Shown: positions 18,100 to 26,532 of the stretch, piece after piece
Layout of the letters: each line of letters starts with the position of its first letter
Numbering within the stretch: position 1 is the stretch's first letter
From: a bacterium
GTDB taxonomy: Bacteria; Zhuqueibacterota; QNDG01; JABMRT01
Assembly (NCBI GenBank): GCA_011046415.1
Contig: DSAP01000184.1
Coordinates: 1 to 51,329 of the forward strand
Direction of reading: 5' to 3'
Length of the DNA: 51,329 nucleotides
Translations under genes and position numbers: made by a program
Notes under the pieces: model-generated
Told to the model about the DNA's origin: nothing
The model's input: only the letters and a program-made list of their open reading frames with translations
Databases searched by the model: none

Positions 18100-19193
18100 C
18101 AAAACAAATCCATCTCACGGCTTTCAATTTCCGAGTGGACAGAATGTTCCACAGCCTGACGGTAACGGTAAACCCTGCCCCGAAAATTGCGCATCACCAC
18201 TTCATTATTCGTGATTCTCATGACATATTCAGGTATGAGCGGAATCTTTCCGCCGCCTCCGGGGGCGTCGATCACAAAATGGGGTACGGCCAGCCCGGAG
18301 GTCCATCCGCGGATCGCCTTGACGATCTCGAGTCCCTTGCGGACATCGGTCCTGAAATGTTCGGTTCCCACGACCAGGTCGGCCTGATAAATATAATAGG
18401 GACGAACACGCGCCCTCACGAGTTTCTGCATCAGGCTGCGCATGACAAACGGATCATCATTGACCCCCTTGAGCAGAACCGTCTGGCAGCCCAGCGGGAT
18501 CCCGGCATCGGCGAGCAAGGCGAGTGCTCTTTCCGATTCACCGGTCAGCTCATCCGGATGATTGAAATGCACATTCATATAAACCGGATGGTATTCTTTG
18601 AACATGGCACATAACGCCGGCGTCACGCGCTGCGGCAGAAAACAGGGCACGCGGGATCCGATGCGAAGGATCTCGACATGGGATATTTTCCGGAGACGGC
18701 GTAAAATCGATTCGAGTGTGGCGTCTCTGAGCATCAACGGATCGCCTCCGGACAGAATCACGTCGTGGATTTCACGGTGTTGTTCAATATACCGGAGACC
18801 TTCTTCGATGAGATGCATGCCGATTTTTTTAGGGTCGCCGACCTTGCGTTTCCGTGTACAGAACCGGCAATAGGCCGCACATTCATGAGAAATGAGAAAA
18901 AGACACCGGTCCGGATACCGGTGCACGATGCTTTTCACCGGTGCGTCCCGATCTTCGGCGAGCGGATCCAGGAAAAGACCCTGTCCGTCCAGCTCGCGAA
19001 TGTCCGGAACGACCTGCCTGTAAATCGGATCATCCTTCTCGCGGATCAGGGAAAAATAATAGGGTGTAATTTTTACGGGAAAAATAGTCTCGACCTGCTT
19101 CAATTCATAATAAGGCAGCTGAAAAGTTTCGGAGAGGGTTTTCAGATTGATGTTGCCCCTTGTCAGGTGCGATTCATCATCGGTGGTTGCCAT
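18099..19193 (-). CDS. kamA: KamA-family radical SAM lysine 2,3-aminomutase
   Basis: The predicted enzyme interconverts L-lysine and L-beta-lysine using PLP, SAM and a 4Fe-4S cluster. The cluster motif is CAAYCRFC (Cys105, 109, 112), and the PLP lysine is in DAPGGGGKIP (Lys316). Both aspartates that hold the lysine side chain in clostridial lysine 2,3-aminomutase (its Asp293 and Asp330) are matched by YQADL (Asp272) and FVIDAP (Asp309), which favours lysine over glutamate. At 364 residues it lacks the longer C-terminal tail of the clostridial enzyme. I choose ATG 19193, with GGGAGA upstream, over the open start at 19238. It sits between two acetyltransferase genes in a six-enzyme operon. Confidence 0.93.
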   Translation of the reverse strand: MATTDDESHLTRGNINLKTLSETFQLPYYELKQVETIFPVKITPYYFSLIREKDDPIYRQVVPDIRELDGQGLFLDPLAEDRDAPVKSIVHRYPDRCLFLISHECAAYCRFCTRKRKVGDPKKIGMHLIEEGLRYIEQHREIHDVILSGGDPLMLRDATLESILRRLRKISHVEILRIGSRVPCFLPQRVTPALCAMFKEYHPVYMNVHFNHPDELTGESERALALLADAGIPLGCQTVLLKGVNDDPFVMRSLMQKLVRARVRPYYIYQADLVVGTEHFRTDVRKGLEIVKAIRGWTSGLAVPHFVIDAPGGGGKIPLIPEYVMRITNNEVVMRNFRGRVYRYRQAVEHSVHSEIESREMDLF

Positions 19194-19212
19194 TGTTTCG
19201 GTTCTCCCTGTG

Positions 19213-19698
19213 CTACATCGGTTCGATGCGTTTGACAAATGTCAGGCGGTCGTCACCCGGACGGTAAAAATCACAAATCTGTGATTCGACACGGTATGTG
19301 TGCCGCGTGTAGAATTGACGTGTCTGTGCATACGGTTCTGTGGACGAGGTTTCGATCAGAATCAGACGGCCTTTATACCGGCGAATCCTGTTTTCGACAA
19401 ATTCAATCAACTTCCTCCCGACTCCCCTGCCCTGCATGTCCGGATCGACCGCGATCCAGTACAGATCATAGGTTCCTTCCGTGGCGGGCGTCCTGCCGAA
19501 GCAGACATACCCGCAGACCGTCCCCGCCCGCGGTTCGGCGACGTAGAACTCATAATCCTTTTGATCCGGCTCTTCGATCGCCGTATCGACGAGTTCCATC
19601 GCGACATCGATTTCAGCCCGCGTGAAACGACCCGTCCTGACCAGGATCGATTGAATCGCATCCCGGTCAGCGGGCTGAATCTCCCTGATGTTGACCAT
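19213..19698 (-). CDS. GNAT family N-acetyltransferase
   Basis: The 161-residue protein is a single GNAT domain with the acetyl-CoA pyrophosphate loop in AVDPDMQGRGVGRKL and a C-terminal FYTRHTYRVES segment. I start at ATG 19698, preceded by AAGGAG (19709-19704) at 5 nt; the open frame upstream to 19749 lies inside the preceding gene. It overlaps the end of the upstream ATP-grasp gene by 32 bp and precedes kamA by 19 bp. In methanogens and some bacteria a KamA-type mutase is paired with an acetyltransferase making N-epsilon-acetyl-beta-lysine. This GNAT is shorter than that enzyme, so the analogy is only functional. Confidence 0.9.
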   Translation of the reverse strand: MVNIREIQPADRDAIQSILVRTGRFTRAEIDVAMELVDTAIEEPDQKDYEFYVAEPRAGTVCGYVCFGRTPATEGTYDLYWIAVDPDMQGRGVGRKLIEFVENRIRRYKGRLILIETSSTEPYAQTRQFYTRHTYRVESQICDFYRPGDDRLTFVKRIEPM

Positions 19699-20710
19699 TG
19701 CCGCTCCTTTTGAGTGCATTTTGAATGAGAATCTCAACAAATGTTCCATAACTCAGGCCCGCCGCCTGGAGGGCCTTCACATATCCCGCCTCCATCGAAA
19801 TATCCGGATTCGGGTTATACTCCAGAACATAAATGCGTCCGGCTGCGTCGACACGGGTATCGACCCGGCCGTAATCCCTGCCTCCGAGAAGGCGGTACAC
19901 CTGCAACGCCGCGTCGCACAGACGCTCCCTGAGATCCAAATCGATGCGTGCCGGATACAACGCAGGCGTACGGGCGTACAGGGGATGATCCGGCATCCAT
20001 TTCGCCTCATAACTGGTGATGGCCTGATAACCCTCCGGAATCCGGGAGAAATCGATCTCGCCGACGGCCAGGACCCCGGGTTCCGGATTGTCGAGGATGC
20101 TGACATTCAACTCGCGTCCCGCGATATACTGTTCAACCAATACGGGTTGCCGGTATTTGTCGATCAGCCTTCGAACGATCGACTGCAACGTCCCGAAATC
20201 ATCCGTCACGGATTGCTGCGTCACGCCCAGGCTGGCATCCTCCATGGCGGGTTTGGCGATGACCGGAAATTTTAAATAGGTGCTGTGGGGAACGTCCCGA
20301 AACACCTGATACGGTGGTGTGTGGATCTTCCGGCTCTCGAAGAGACGCTTGCAAAGGACTTTATCCTGAGACAATCCCAGCGAAAGTGCCGAATTACCCG
20401 TATAAGGCAGGCGCATCAGCTCCCACAATCCCGCCATGTGCATTTCGTCCCGCGCGACCCCGCGGAATCCTTCGCAGAGATTAACGACGACATCCGGCCT
20501 GAAATCCCCGATTCTCTTGATATCTTCTGCGATATCCGAGACGGCCAGCATTTCAGCAGGATATCCCAATCGCTCGGCAGCCTGCAATACAGACGCGACT
20601 TCATCCTGTACCGCGTCCTCAGATATCCGATCGGCATCCGCCGGATCTATAAAAGAACCGGAAGCATTATATGCAATCAGCAAGCGCGGCTTCCGGTACG
20701 CGGACGGCAT
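19667..20710 (-). CDS. D-Ala-D-Ala-ligase-like ATP-grasp enzyme (second of a pair)
   Basis: The 347-residue protein has a preATP-grasp part with VVVNLCEGFRGVARDE, the middle segment PVIAKPAMEDASLGVTQ and the C-terminal metal-binding VLEYNPNPD, all typical of the D-alanine ligase superfamily. It lacks the N-terminal GG-x-S-x-E signature of true Ddl enzymes, so peptidoglycan Ddl activity is unlikely. It overlaps the upstream paralogue by 44 bp and the following GNAT by 32 bp, so expression must be coupled. The likely role is peptide-bond or amide formation on an amino acid made or modified in this operon. Confidence 0.88.
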   Translation of the reverse strand: MPSAYRKPRLLIAYNASGSFIDPADADRISEDAVQDEVASVLQAAERLGYPAEMLAVSDIAEDIKRIGDFRPDVVVNLCEGFRGVARDEMHMAGLWELMRLPYTGNSALSLGLSQDKVLCKRLFESRKIHTPPYQVFRDVPHSTYLKFPVIAKPAMEDASLGVTQQSVTDDFGTLQSIVRRLIDKYRQPVLVEQYIAGRELNVSILDNPEPGVLAVGEIDFSRIPEGYQAITSYEAKWMPDHPLYARTPALYPARIDLDLRERLCDAALQVYRLLGGRDYGRVDTRVDAAGRIYVLEYNPNPDISMEAGYVKALQAAGLSYGTFVEILIQNALKRSGNGQHQGDSAR

Positions 20711-21758
20711 CCTTCATCCCCCATCTTTTAACGGCGATGTCAATAATTTTTTCCAACATGGCGCCGTACGAATATCCGGCCGTTCTCGCGGCCTTCGGAA
20801 AACAGGAATTGTCTTCGTGTTTCGGAAGGATTCCGGGAAGCGGATTGACTTCAAGAATATTGGGAATCTCCCCGTCGAATCGGACATCGATGCGGCACCA
20901 GTCTTTGATTCCAAGCACCTGCCAGGCCTCTCGGACCACCGCTTCGACCCTTTTCTCGGCGGTCAGGCTCAGAGACGCCGGACAGACAAAGAGATTCAGG
21001 GGCTTTTCCGGCCGATCCCAGATCCATTTGGCCTCGTAGGAATAAATCGGTACGGCACCTGAAGGCAATGCATCGAAACAAATTTCCACGATCGGGAGCA
21101 CTTCGACTTCGTCCCCATTGCCCCAGACGGCGACCGTGAGTTCCTTGCCGTCCAGAAATTTCTCGATAACCAGTGGTTGTTGATATTTCGCAAACATTTT
21201 TTGAATGATTTCTGCGGCTGATTCCGGAGCGAAGAGTACTGAATCATTAAAAATCCCCTTGGAACTGCCCTCGGATAGCGGCTTGACAATCGCGGGAAAA
21301 GGAAAATCCTCCAGCCTCGCCTGAATGTCTTCATGCGGATAAATCAATCGAAACGGAGCGTTCGGGATCGCGTAATGGCTGAGAATCTCTTTCGTCCTGG
21401 ACTTGTTCAGACAAATCCCGAGAGTCAGGGGATCGGATCCGGTGTACGGGATGCCGAGCCGTTCACAGGTCATGGGGATGTAGGATTCCCTGAAATCTCC
21501 GAACAATCCCTCGGCGATATTGAACACAATCTGGGGTTTTTCGGCTTTCAGACGCTGTACGACCCGGTTATCCGCTTCGATGCCGACGACCTTATGTCCG
21601 AGTCTCTGGATGGTTTGAATCACGGCATCAATGGTCTCCTGGGAGTCTCCCTCGGCAAACATGTCATCCGGGATCGCTTGGTCGGAATGACCTCCGAACC
21701 GTTGCATATACTCTGCGAGCAGTCCCTTTTTGCTGCTGTGAGTCACCGCGATACGCAT
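20667..21758 (-). CDS. D-Ala-D-Ala-ligase-like ATP-grasp enzyme (first of a pair)
   Basis: The 363-residue protein is a paralogue of the next gene. It shows IVFNIAEGLFGDFRESYIP, PAIVKPLSEGSSKGIF for ATP binding, EAKWIWDRP and the metal-binding NILEVNPLPG. Like its partner it begins without the GG-x-S-x-E loop of authentic Ddl. The ATG at 21758 has a good ribosome site (AAAGGGAT). The two differ enough in sequence to suggest different substrates or successive steps instead of recent duplication. It is the first recognisable enzyme of the operon, 64 bp after the small ORF. Confidence 0.88.
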   Translation of the reverse strand: MRIAVTHSSKKGLLAEYMQRFGGHSDQAIPDDMFAEGDSQETIDAVIQTIQRLGHKVVGIEADNRVVQRLKAEKPQIVFNIAEGLFGDFRESYIPMTCERLGIPYTGSDPLTLGICLNKSRTKEILSHYAIPNAPFRLIYPHEDIQARLEDFPFPAIVKPLSEGSSKGIFNDSVLFAPESAAEIIQKMFAKYQQPLVIEKFLDGKELTVAVWGNGDEVEVLPIVEICFDALPSGAVPIYSYEAKWIWDRPEKPLNLFVCPASLSLTAEKRVEAVVREAWQVLGIKDWCRIDVRFDGEIPNILEVNPLPGILPKHEDNSCFPKAARTAGYSYGAMLEKIIDIAVKRWGMKDAVRVPEAALADCI

Positions 21759-21821
21759 GCTTTATCCCTTTCTGATTCTGATCTAGAAATCAGGAAAGAT
21801 CTGAATTGTGTATTCATTTCG

Positions 21822-22076
21822 TCAGGTTCTTCTCTGATAAACAAGGATTTTCAGAATAGGCTGTCCCATAAGGGTTCGGTCAATCACGACCCCTTCAGTC
21901 CTTACCCATTCGGAAATCATCGACAGCAGTTGACGCCCTGTTTCATCCAAATAAACGACATACTGTTCAAACTGATCTGTCTCGATGGCGATTTCCGTCA
22001 CAAATCCAAATCGGTTGGTATCGGTGACAAAAACACGTCCCGCAATATCGACTTTCTTTTCCGGATCAGCCATCAT
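21822..22076 (-). CDS. Small protein of unknown function heading the KamA operon
   Basis: This is an 84-residue open frame with two possible ATGs (22076, 22073). It has alternating charged and hydrophobic strands (GRVFVTDTNRFGFVTEIAIE, KILVYQ) that suggest a small beta-barrel; there is no signal peptide and no family I recognise. It lies between the sigma54-like promoter and the first ATP-grasp gene and in the same direction. The ribosome site is weak, which lowers confidence that it is translated. Confidence 0.55.
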   Translation of the reverse strand: MMADPEKKVDIAGRVFVTDTNRFGFVTEIAIETDQFEQYVVYLDETGRQLLSMISEWVRTEGVVIDRTLMGQPILKILVYQRRT

Positions 22077-22102
22077 CCATACTCATTACTTTTTCGGGGG
22101 TG

Positions 22103-22120
22103 ATTCAAAAGACATGCCAA
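22103..22120 (-). promoter_or_regulatory. Sigma54-like promoter before the KamA operon
   Basis: On the minus strand TTGGCATG, four bases and TTGAA keep the fixed spacing of sigma54 promoters (GG, ten bases, then the -12 dinucleotide). The -24 element is near perfect; the -12 GC is GA, a weakening change. A start near 22094 would lie about 18 nt before the small ORF. Confidence 0.5.
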
Positions 22121-22390
22121 CAGTCTTTATACATTGTTATCTATGAGATTAGTCCATGATCGGAAGGATGGATACCGGAACTCAGAAGTCCGTTTTCTGA
22201 ATGGATGAACAAACAGGATAAACACGCAGCATATGCATCGAAGCACTGATTCAGCAGAAAATGCGGCTTTAAGATTCGCTTCGGACCCAGATAAAACAGC
22301 ATATATACCGGATTCTAGGCAAAAACCTTGATCCAATGAATCGTTTTAACTGCTTGATATTATGAAATTTAGCATATCACCTGCGGCATT

Positions 22391-22429
22391 TATCGGAATT
22401 GATATTTCCGATTGATTGCCATATCGGAA
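22391..22429 (-). repeat. Three-copy ATCGGAA element, candidate activator-binding site
   Basis: The heptamer ATCGGAA occurs at 22392-22398, inverted at 22406-22412 and again direct at 22423-22429. The two direct copies (TATCGGAA) are 31 bp apart, about three helical turns. They lie between the regulator stop codon (22443) and the sigma54-like promoter about 300 bp away, the usual position of NtrC-type enhancer sites. Confidence 0.55.
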
Positions 22430-22442
22430 CTGAAAGTGCGGA

Positions 22443-23861
22443 TCAGAGAGGGATGGAGCGGATCTTCTTGAAATTTTCCTTGTGCAGATGATATTTTGTC
22501 ATCAATTTGTGGAGTTGACGTACTCCGATACCGGCGGCCTCCGCTGTGGAATCGATACGTCCGTTATGCAGTTCGAGCAGGCGGCATAGATATTCCCGTT
22601 CCGCTTTCTCGACGACCGTTTTTCTCACGGTATCGAGTGTGTGATGGGGATCGACCGAAATGGTCTGTGTCCTGGTTTCACGGTTCACGATTTCTGTGGG
22701 GAAATTTTGAGCCGTCAGCGCCTTCGACGATTCCAGTACATGAGCCCGCTCGATGACATTCTCCAGTTCACGGATATTTCCGGGCCAGTGGTACTGCTGA
22801 AGCATTGTGATGATTTCGGGTGCGATTCCCTTAACCTTTTTGGTGGAAAACCGATTCATTTTCTCCATAAAGCCTTCGACAAGAATCGGGATATCCTCCC
22901 TGCGGTCCCTGAGCGGCGGGATCTCGATCGGAAAAACGAGGAGGCGGTAATAAAGATCCCGCCGGAATGTGCCGTTTTCACACATCGTTTCCAGATCCGC
23001 GTTGGTGGCCGCGATGATCCGTACATCCGATGTGAGCGTGGTATCCCCGCCGACTCTCTGGTAACTTTTATCCTGCAGGATCTGGAGGAGCTTAACCTGC
23101 ATGGAAGGAGAGATGGTTCCGATCTCGTCCAGAAAAAGGGTTCCGCCGTCTGCAATTTCGAACTTCCCGGGTTTCAACCGGGTGGCCCCGGTGAATGCAC
23201 CTTTTTCATGGCCAAACAATTCGCTTTCGAGCAAGGTATCCGGAATCGCACCGCAATGAACCGCAATGAATTGCTTTTCACTGCGTCTGCTGTGCCGATG
23301 GATGAGATTGGCCACCACTCCCTTGCCTGTTCCGGTCTCCCCGGTCAGGAGTACGGTGCTGTCCGTCTGGGCAACAGATCGCACCTTATCGAATACAGCC
23401 TTCATCAGCGGGCTTTGCGTTCTGAGAACCGCCTGGAAATCTTTTCTCCAGAACTGATTCCTGAGAGTCTGAAGCTCCGCGAATAATTTCTGATTTTTTC
23501 CGATATTCTCGATCACGAGCCGCACTTCGGCCCGGTCGACCGGATAAGTCAGATAATCGCTCGCACCGGATCGAACCGCACGCACAGCTTGTCGAATCCG
23601 GGAGGAATCTGCGAGGATAATGATTTCCGTCGATGGAAAAGCAGCCCAAAAAGGTTGAAGTTGTTCCTTGTAATCCGTGTCTGTGGACCCGTTATCCAGA
23701 AAATCGATGTCGATAAAGAGGAATTCGTACCGTTTCTTACGAAAATACTGAAAACAGGTCACACGATCCGGGGCGAAGTTGAACGAATCGTTCGGATCAA
23801 AACTTTTTTGAATCGTTTCGACCGAATCACGCTCCCCGGAGGCGATCAATATGCGTCTCAT
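22443..23861 (-). CDS. Sigma54-dependent transcriptional activator, NtrC type with degenerate receiver
   Basis: The 472-residue protein has an N-terminal receiver-like domain (1-125), a AAA+ domain (about 145-380) and a C-terminal helix-turn-helix. Walker A is GETGTGKG (174-181), the sigma54 contact loop GAFTGA is at 221-226, and Walker B is LFLDEIG. The receiver keeps an aspartate in FIDIDF (51/53). The conserved Lys of the KP motif is replaced (LTYPVDR, Tyr106), and the early acidic pair is missing, so ordinary phosphorylation by a kinase is doubtful. No histidine kinase is adjacent. The C-terminus ([21 protein letters not shown]) is the DNA reader. Its position suggests control of the KamA operon. 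Confidence 0.93.
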   Translation of the reverse strand: MRRILIASGERDSVETIQKSFDPNDSFNFAPDRVTCFQYFRKKRYEFLFIDIDFLDNGSTDTDYKEQLQPFWAAFPSTEIIILADSSRIRQAVRAVRSGASDYLTYPVDRAEVRLVIENIGKNQKLFAELQTLRNQFWRKDFQAVLRTQSPLMKAVFDKVRSVAQTDSTVLLTGETGTGKGVVANLIHRHSRRSEKQFIAVHCGAIPDTLLESELFGHEKGAFTGATRLKPGKFEIADGGTLFLDEIGTISPSMQVKLLQILQDKSYQRVGGDTTLTSDVRIIAATNADLETMCENGTFRRDLYYRLLVFPIEIPPLRDRREDIPILVEGFMEKMNRFSTKKVKGIAPEIITMLQQYHWPGNIRELENVIERAHVLESSKALTAQNFPTEIVNRETRTQTISVDPHHTLDTVRKTVVEKAEREYLCRLLELHNGRIDSTAEAAGIGVRQLHKLMTKYHLHKENFKKIRSIPL

Positions 23862-24027
23862 CGCAGCGTCTTCTTTTTTTAAAAAAAACAGTACTGTGAA
23901 GAATATGGGTTACAAAACCAAGGTACAACTGTTTTCTTGCCTGATCTACTCATAAACTTTTTTTTTAAGTACATTGGAATTCTCCCCATACACAATTCAT
24001 GAATTATTCAGGTAAAGAAGACCTGCC

Positions 24028-25119
24028 TCATTCCTCGCAGGTCAATTGTTCCATCACCTCCACGATCCGGTCTCCCATTTCGCACGTGCCGGCCAGCTGG
24101 GTTCCGGGGGCATGGATATCCCGTGTCCGGAAACCCTTTTCCAGCACGGCTTCGACCGCATTTTCGATGAGACATGCCGCATGATTCATCCCGAATGAAT
24201 ACCGGCACATGAGAGCGACGGACAGGATCGCGGCCAGCGGATTTGCGACATCCTGGCCGGCGATGTCCGGCGCGGAACCGTGGACCGGTTCGTACATCGC
24301 GGTCCCCCTGCCGAGACTCGCGGAGGGCAGCATGCCGATCGACCCTGAAAGCATGGCCGCCTCGTCGCTGAGGATATCTCCGAACATATTGTCCGTGAGG
24401 AGGACGTCGAATTGTACGGGATTGCGGATGAGCTGCATGGCGCAGTTGTCCACCAGCATATGTTCAAGGTTCACGTCCGGATAGTCACGCGCCACATAAT
24501 CTACGGTTCGGCGCCAGATCTGCGATGCGGCCAGTACGTTGGCCTTGTCGACCGAAATCACCTTGTTCTTCCGTTGTCGGGCCGCGTCGAATGCGACCCG
24601 GGCGATCCGGTCCACCTCCGACACTTTGTACGTCATGGTATCGATACCGCATTCCTCCCCGTCCCGCATTTCGACTCCTTTGGGATGACCGAAATAGATC
24701 CCGCCCGTGAGTTCCCTCACGACCAGTATATCGATATTCTTTATCAGTTCGGGTTTCAGTGTGGAGGAATGAACGAGAGACAGGTACACCCGCACGGGCC
24801 GGAGGTTGGTATAGAGACCGAGTTCTTTTCTCAGCCTGAGCAGGCCGGTTTCAGGGCGTTTTTCCTTGTTTACCCGATCCCATTGGGGACCGCCGACCGC
24901 ACCCAGGAACACGGCATCGGCGTTATAAGCCAGAGAGATCACCGTATCCGTGACCGGCTCTCCCGTTGCATCCAGACTCGCTCCGCCGACCAGTTCTTCG
25001 GTGAATGCGAACCGTACACGGAATTTCTCTCCTGTCGCGATAAGGACTTTAACCGCTTCACGCGTGACCTCGGGGCCGATGCCGTCACCCGGGAGTAAAA
25101 CGACTTTTTTATACTTCAT
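24028..25119 (-). CDS. leuB: 3-isopropylmalate dehydrogenase
   Basis: The enzyme oxidatively decarboxylates 3-isopropylmalate in leucine synthesis. The start ATG 25119 gives 363 residues with YKKVVLLPGDGIGPEV at the N-terminus; the frame is open upstream to 25281 but that stretch is the promoter region. The substrate-specific helix TGLLRLRKELGLYTNLRP carries the leucine residue typical of LeuB, and DNMFGDILSDEAAMLSGSIG contains the metal-binding Asp residues. It follows the terminator of the ilv-leu operon and has its own promoter, although it is next to the second leuB-like gene. leuC and leuD are not in the window. Confidence 0.95.
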   Translation of the reverse strand: MKYKKVVLLPGDGIGPEVTREAVKVLIATGEKFRVRFAFTEELVGGASLDATGEPVTDTVISLAYNADAVFLGAVGGPQWDRVNKEKRPETGLLRLRKELGLYTNLRPVRVYLSLVHSSTLKPELIKNIDILVVRELTGGIYFGHPKGVEMRDGEECGIDTMTYKVSEVDRIARVAFDAARQRKNKVISVDKANVLAASQIWRRTVDYVARDYPDVNLEHMLVDNCAMQLIRNPVQFDVLLTDNMFGDILSDEAAMLSGSIGMLPSASLGRGTAMYEPVHGSAPDIAGQDVANPLAAILSVALMCRYSFGMNHAACLIENAVEAVLEKGFRTRDIHAPGTQLAGTCEMGDRIVEVMEQLTCEE

Positions 25120-25183
25120 ATGTGGTTTATTCCCAGTTAATGTGAATATCTGATCAAAAAATTGAAACATACAACCTGATCTT

Positions 25184-25211
25184 AATATAATCCAATTTTC
25201 ATAAAAATCAA
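25184..25211 (-). promoter_or_regulatory. Candidate promoter of leuB
   Basis: On the minus strand TTGATT (25211-25206), a 16-nt spacer and TATATT (25189-25184) lie just after the operon terminator and about 65 bp before the leuB ATG. The region is AT-rich. Confidence 0.55.
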
Positions 25212-25241
25212 TTTGATCATTGCCTGATTGCAAATTTCGAC

Positions 25242-25276
25242 AAAAAAAAGGATGTCTCCAGAACAGAGGCATCCTT
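25242..25276 (-). terminator. Intrinsic terminator of the ilv-leu operon
   Basis: On the minus strand AAGGATG and CATCCTT form a stem around a CTC/GAG inner stem, with one C-A mismatch and a 6-7-nt loop. It is followed by a run of T residues to 25242. It starts 26 bp after the stop of the upstream dehydrogenase gene. Confidence 0.85.
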
Positions 25277-25301
25277 CTCATAGACTTCCTCAGCGATATG
25301 C

Positions 25302-26366
25302 TCAGAGATGTTCAGCGACCAGATCTCCCACTTCTGGGGTCGAATATCCCATTCTGCCCGCCCCCATTCCCTTGAGCTTGTTGGCGGTCACGAACATGAT
25401 CGCTTTTTCGACCGCCTCAGCAGCCCGGTTTTCGCCCAGATGGGCCAGCATCATCTGAGCCGATGCGATCGCCGCAAGTGGGTTAATGACATGCTTGCCC
25501 GTATACTTGGGTGCGGATCCCCCGATCGGCTCGAACATGCTGACGCCTTCGGGATTGATGTTACCTCCGGCTGCGATGCCCATACCGCCCTGTGTGATGG
25601 CCCCCAGATCGGTGATGATATCCCCGAACATGTTATCCGTCACGATCACATCGAACCATTCGGGATTCTTGACCATCCACATGCAGGTGGCGTCGACGTG
25701 ATAATATTCACGCGTGATGTCGGGGTAATCCCGTCCCCCCATTTCATGAAACGCCCGCTCCCATAGATCGAACACGTAGGTCAGGACATTGGTTTTTCCG
25801 CAGAGGGCCAGCGTCTTTTTCCGGTTGCGGTTTCGGGTCAGTTCAAACGCATAGCGGAGGCAGCGATCGACCTGAAACCGGTTATAGACCGCACTCTGCA
25901 CGGCGACTTCATGGGGGGTTCCTTTCATGGAAATACCACCCGTCCCCGTATACAAACCGCCCGTGTTCTCTCGGACCACCACATAATCGATGTGTTCCGG
26001 TCCCTTGTTCCTGAGCGGGGTCTCGACACCTGGATACAATTTAACCGGACGCAGGTTGATGTACTGATCCAGTTCAAACCGAAGTTTGAGCAGGATCCCT
26101 TTTTCGAGGACGCCGGGCTTGACATCCGGATGACCGATGGCGCCGAGATAGATGGCGTCGAATCGACGCAATTCTTCAGGCGCCGATTCGGGGAGTACTT
26201 CCCCCGTCGAAAGATAGCGGTCCCCGCCGAAATCGAATTCGGTAAATTCCATCCGGAAACCGTATTTTCCGGAAGCCGTCTCGAGGACTTTCAACCCCTC
26301 ACGTACGACTTCCGGGCCGGTTCCGTCCCCCGGCAGGACGGCGATCTTGTAGGTTTTCTGTGTCAC
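25302..26366 (-). CDS. Isopropylmalate/isocitrate dehydrogenase family protein, probable second LeuB
   Basis: The 354-residue enzyme is a beta-decarboxylating dehydrogenase with [15 protein letters not shown], the helix [28 protein letters not shown] and [18 protein letters not shown]. The [12 protein letters not shown] signature resembles the actinobacterial-type LeuB branch, while the separate leuB downstream is of the classical branch. Being co-transcribed with leuA favours leucine synthesis. A related step on methylmalate (citramalate route to isoleucine) or another 2-hydroxy acid is possible. It is the last gene of the ilv-leu operon before an intrinsic terminator. Confidence 0.9.
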   Translation of the reverse strand: MTQKTYKIAVLPGDGTGPEVVREGLKVLETASGKYGFRMEFTEFDFGGDRYLSTGEVLPESAPEELRRFDAIYLGAIGHPDVKPGVLEKGILLKLRFELDQYINLRPVKLYPGVETPLRNKGPEHIDYVVVRENTGGLYTGTGGISMKGTPHEVAVQSAVYNRFQVDRCLRYAFELTRNRNRKKTLALCGKTNVLTYVFDLWERAFHEMGGRDYPDITREYYHVDATCMWMVKNPEWFDVIVTDNMFGDIITDLGAITQGGMGIAAGGNINPEGVSMFEPIGGSAPKYTGKHVINPLAAIASAQMMLAHLGENRAAEAVEKAIMFVTANKLKGMGAGRMGYSTPEVGDLVAEHL

Positions 26367-26532
26367 GGGATTCCTTTCTCATTCATCTTGAGAGTTGAAC
26401 TTCTTATTTTACCGAAGGATACACGGTACCGGGTTTCCGGTTCCTTTTGCGGATGATCATAAGACAGATTCCGGCCGCAAACCCCGAACCGCATACCAGG
26501 ATGATCCTTTTAGGATCAATGACTGAATAAAA

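Noticed and set aside
22127-22336. Minus-strand ORF of 69 codons
   Set aside because: No ribosome site or protein-like pattern; the region better fits a regulatory spacer.
26410-26495. Possible 39-residue membrane peptide after leuA
   Set aside because: Hydrophobic stretch followed by a basic tail, but only an ATT start is available, so I do not call it.
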